In this document: piece by piece, positions 40,650-41,679 of the stretch
Layout: each line of letters opens with the position of its first letter
Position numbering within the stretch: the stretch's first letter is position 1
Source of the DNA: Falsiroseomonas oryziterrae
GTDB taxonomy: Bacteria; Pseudomonadota; Alphaproteobacteria; Acetobacterales; Acetobacteraceae
Direction of reading: 5' to 3'
Length of the DNA stretch: 41,679 nt
Assembly (NCBI RefSeq): GCF_021864505.1
Contig: NZ_JAKJIB010000008.1
Location: 1-41,679 of the forward strand
Made by a program: the position numbers and the translations under genes
Notes under the pieces: model-generated
The model's database searches: none
What the model saw: only the letters and a program-made list of their open reading frames with translations
Told to the model about the DNA's origin: nothing

Positions 40650-41618
40650 GTGGAGATCCTGTCCGACGTGCTGCGTGCGATCCGGCTGAACGGCGCGATC
40701 TTCTTCGACGTCGAGGCCACGTCGCCCTGGGTGATCGAATCGCCGCCGATCGAGGAGATCGGCAGGCTGGTCATGCCGGGCGCCGAGCACGTGATCGGCT
40801 TCCACGCCCTGCTTGCGGGCTCCTGCTGGGTCGAGTTCGCCGATGGACCGGCGCCGCTGCGCCTCGATGCCGGGGACGTGCTGATCCTGCCGAGCGGCGT
40901 GCGGCACAGCCTGTGTTCGGCGCCGGGCATGCGGTCCGAACCCGATCTCGACGTCTATCAGCGACCGGCGGAGCGGCCGCTGCCCTTCGTGCTGCGGAAG
41001 GGCGGCACGGGCACCGACCTGGCGCACTTCATGTGCGGCTATTTCGGCTGCGACGCGCGGCCCTTCAATCCGCTGCTGGACGCGCTGCCCCCGGTCATCC
41101 ACGCGGCCAGGCACGCCACGCGCGCAGGCTGGGTAGCGCAGCTGATCGAGGCGGCGCTCGGCGAGAGCCGCGCGCTGCGCTCCGGCCGCGAGATCGTGCT
41201 CGCGCGGCTCAGCGAGTTGCTGTTCGTGGAAGTCCTGCGCGGCCATCTGGAGACGGTGCCGGAGACCACGGGCGGATGGCTGTCGGGGCTGCGCGACCGC
41301 CATGTCGGCGCCGCGCTGCGGCTGATCCATGCGCGGCCGGCGGAGGACTGGACGCTGGACAGCCTGGCGCGCGCGGTCGGTGTCTCGCGATCCGTCCTGG
41401 CGGAGCGCTTCACGCATCACGTCCACCTGCCGCCGATGCACTACCTCGGCCGCTGGCGCCTGCAACTCGCGGCGCGGCTGCTCGAGCAGCCGGGGACGAA
41501 TGTCGCGCAGGTCGCGGAGCAGGTCGGCTACGAGTCCGAGGCCGCGTTCAGCCGCGCCTTCAAGAAGCTGATCGGCAGCCCACCGGGCGCCTGGCGGCGC
41601 AACCGCCACGCCGCGTGA
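40650..41618 (+). CDS. AraC-family transcriptional regulator with cupin_6 sensor domain
   Basis: The product is 322 residues from GTG 40650, chosen because GAGGAG sits seven bases upstream and homology begins at EILSDVLRAIRLNGAIFFD. The frame also opens upstream to 40467, through the divergent promoter, which is unlikely to be coding. The N-terminal half is a cupin_6 ligand domain (AGDVLILPSGVRHSL, DLAHFMCGYFGCDA). The C-terminal half has two helix-turn-helix motifs: WTLDSLARAVGVSRSVLAERF and VAQVAEQVGYESEAAFSRAF, ending with KKLIGSPPGAWRR. It probably controls the adjacent flavin oxidase gene. Confidence 0.93.
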   Translation: MEILSDVLRAIRLNGAIFFDVEATSPWVIESPPIEEIGRLVMPGAEHVIGFHALLAGSCWVEFADGPAPLRLDAGDVLILPSGVRHSLCSAPGMRSEPDLDVYQRPAERPLPFVLRKGGTGTDLAHFMCGYFGCDARPFNPLLDALPPVIHAARHATRAGWVAQLIEAALGESRALRSGREIVLARLSELLFVEVLRGHLETVPETTGGWLSGLRDRHVGAALRLIHARPAEDWTLDSLARAVGVSRSVLAERFTHHVHLPPMHYLGRWRLQLAARLLEQPGTNVAQVAEQVGYESEAAFSRAFKKLIGSPPGAWRRNRHAA

Positions 41619-41643
41619 GCGCAGGCCTCGGCGCCGGGCCGCG

Positions 41644-41679
41644 TCACGCGCCGGCGCGGGCCGGGGCGCCCAGCAGGGC
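41644..41679 (-). CDS. Possible 3' end of a minus-strand gene at the window edge
   Basis: A TCA at 41644-41646 would be a TGA stop on the minus strand, preceded by 11 open codons (ALLGAPARAGA) that run to the window end. This would leave a 25-base gap after the convergent AraC gene, normal for this genome, but 36 bases cannot prove a gene. Confidence 0.25.
   Translation of the reverse strand, partial: ALLGAPARAGA

Noticed and set aside
1-41679. Search for tRNA, rRNA, CRISPR arrays, insertion sequences and prophage genes
   Set aside because: No cloverleaf-like segment, regularly spaced repeats, transposase or phage motif was seen. Small RNAs cannot be excluded by eye.

Overview
The window is a GC-rich, tightly packed bacterial chromosome segment. 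Base composition, codon use (strong G/C at third positions), many GTG/TTG starts, the pst-pho layout and the abundance of Bug/TctC, HyuA/HyuB and Liv-type transport genes suggest an alphaproteobacterium of the Rhodospirillales, probably Acetobacteraceae (Roseomonas-like). This placement is an inference; there is no rRNA or other taxonomic marker in the window. No gene-free stretch reaches 300 bases. I see no tRNA, rRNA, CRISPR array or insertion sequence.

Region 1 (1-20086) is a two-armed catabolic locus read outward from a 107-bp divergent promoter region (5285-5391). The left arm (minus strand) is hyuB1, hyuA1, a class IV aminotransferase and a thiamine-diphosphate enzyme cut by the window edge. 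The right arm (plus strand) is an unbroken run of eleven genes: a branched-chain amino acid type ABC importer (binding protein, fused LivH-LivM permease, LivG, LivF), a second hyuA-hyuB pair, a molybdenum hydroxylase (FAD subunit, then fused FeS-molybdopterin subunit), a 6-hydroxynicotinate-reductase-like FeS protein, a UPF0280 (ApbE-superfamily) protein and a DUF1185 'amino acid synthesis' family protein. Almost every junction overlaps, mostly by ATGA. My reading is uptake of an N-heterocycle or lactam, ring hydroxylation by the Mo enzyme, reductive dearomatisation by the Hnr-like protein, ATP-dependent ring opening by HyuAB, then transamination and 2-oxoacid/ThDP chemistry. UPF0280 may attach flavin to the reductase. 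This is the best candidate for an undescribed system here.

Region 2 (20124-28051) is mixed housekeeping and accessory content: a renalase-like FAD protein, an FMN split-barrel protein, DUF3253 and DUF1499 proteins in a coupled run, an SbmA/BacA-type ABC exporter-like protein, an alpha/beta hydrolase, a polysaccharide-deacetylase-like secreted protein, an AHSA1/SRPBCC protein, an orphan TctC/Bug binding protein and a bacterioferritin-associated ferredoxin.

Region 3 (28128-36006) holds recQ, an OmpA-like lipoprotein and a complete phosphate operon, pstS-pstC-pstA-pstB-phoU-phoB (minus strand). A clear Pho box lies upstream of pstS and a perfect hairpin lies between pstS and pstC. phoR is absent.

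Region 4 (36060-41679) holds an EF-G paralogue with altered G motifs, an isocitrate lyase/PEP mutase family enzyme, and a berberine-bridge-type flavin oxidase divergent from an AraC-family regulator. The last 36 bases may contain the 3' end of another minus-strand gene.
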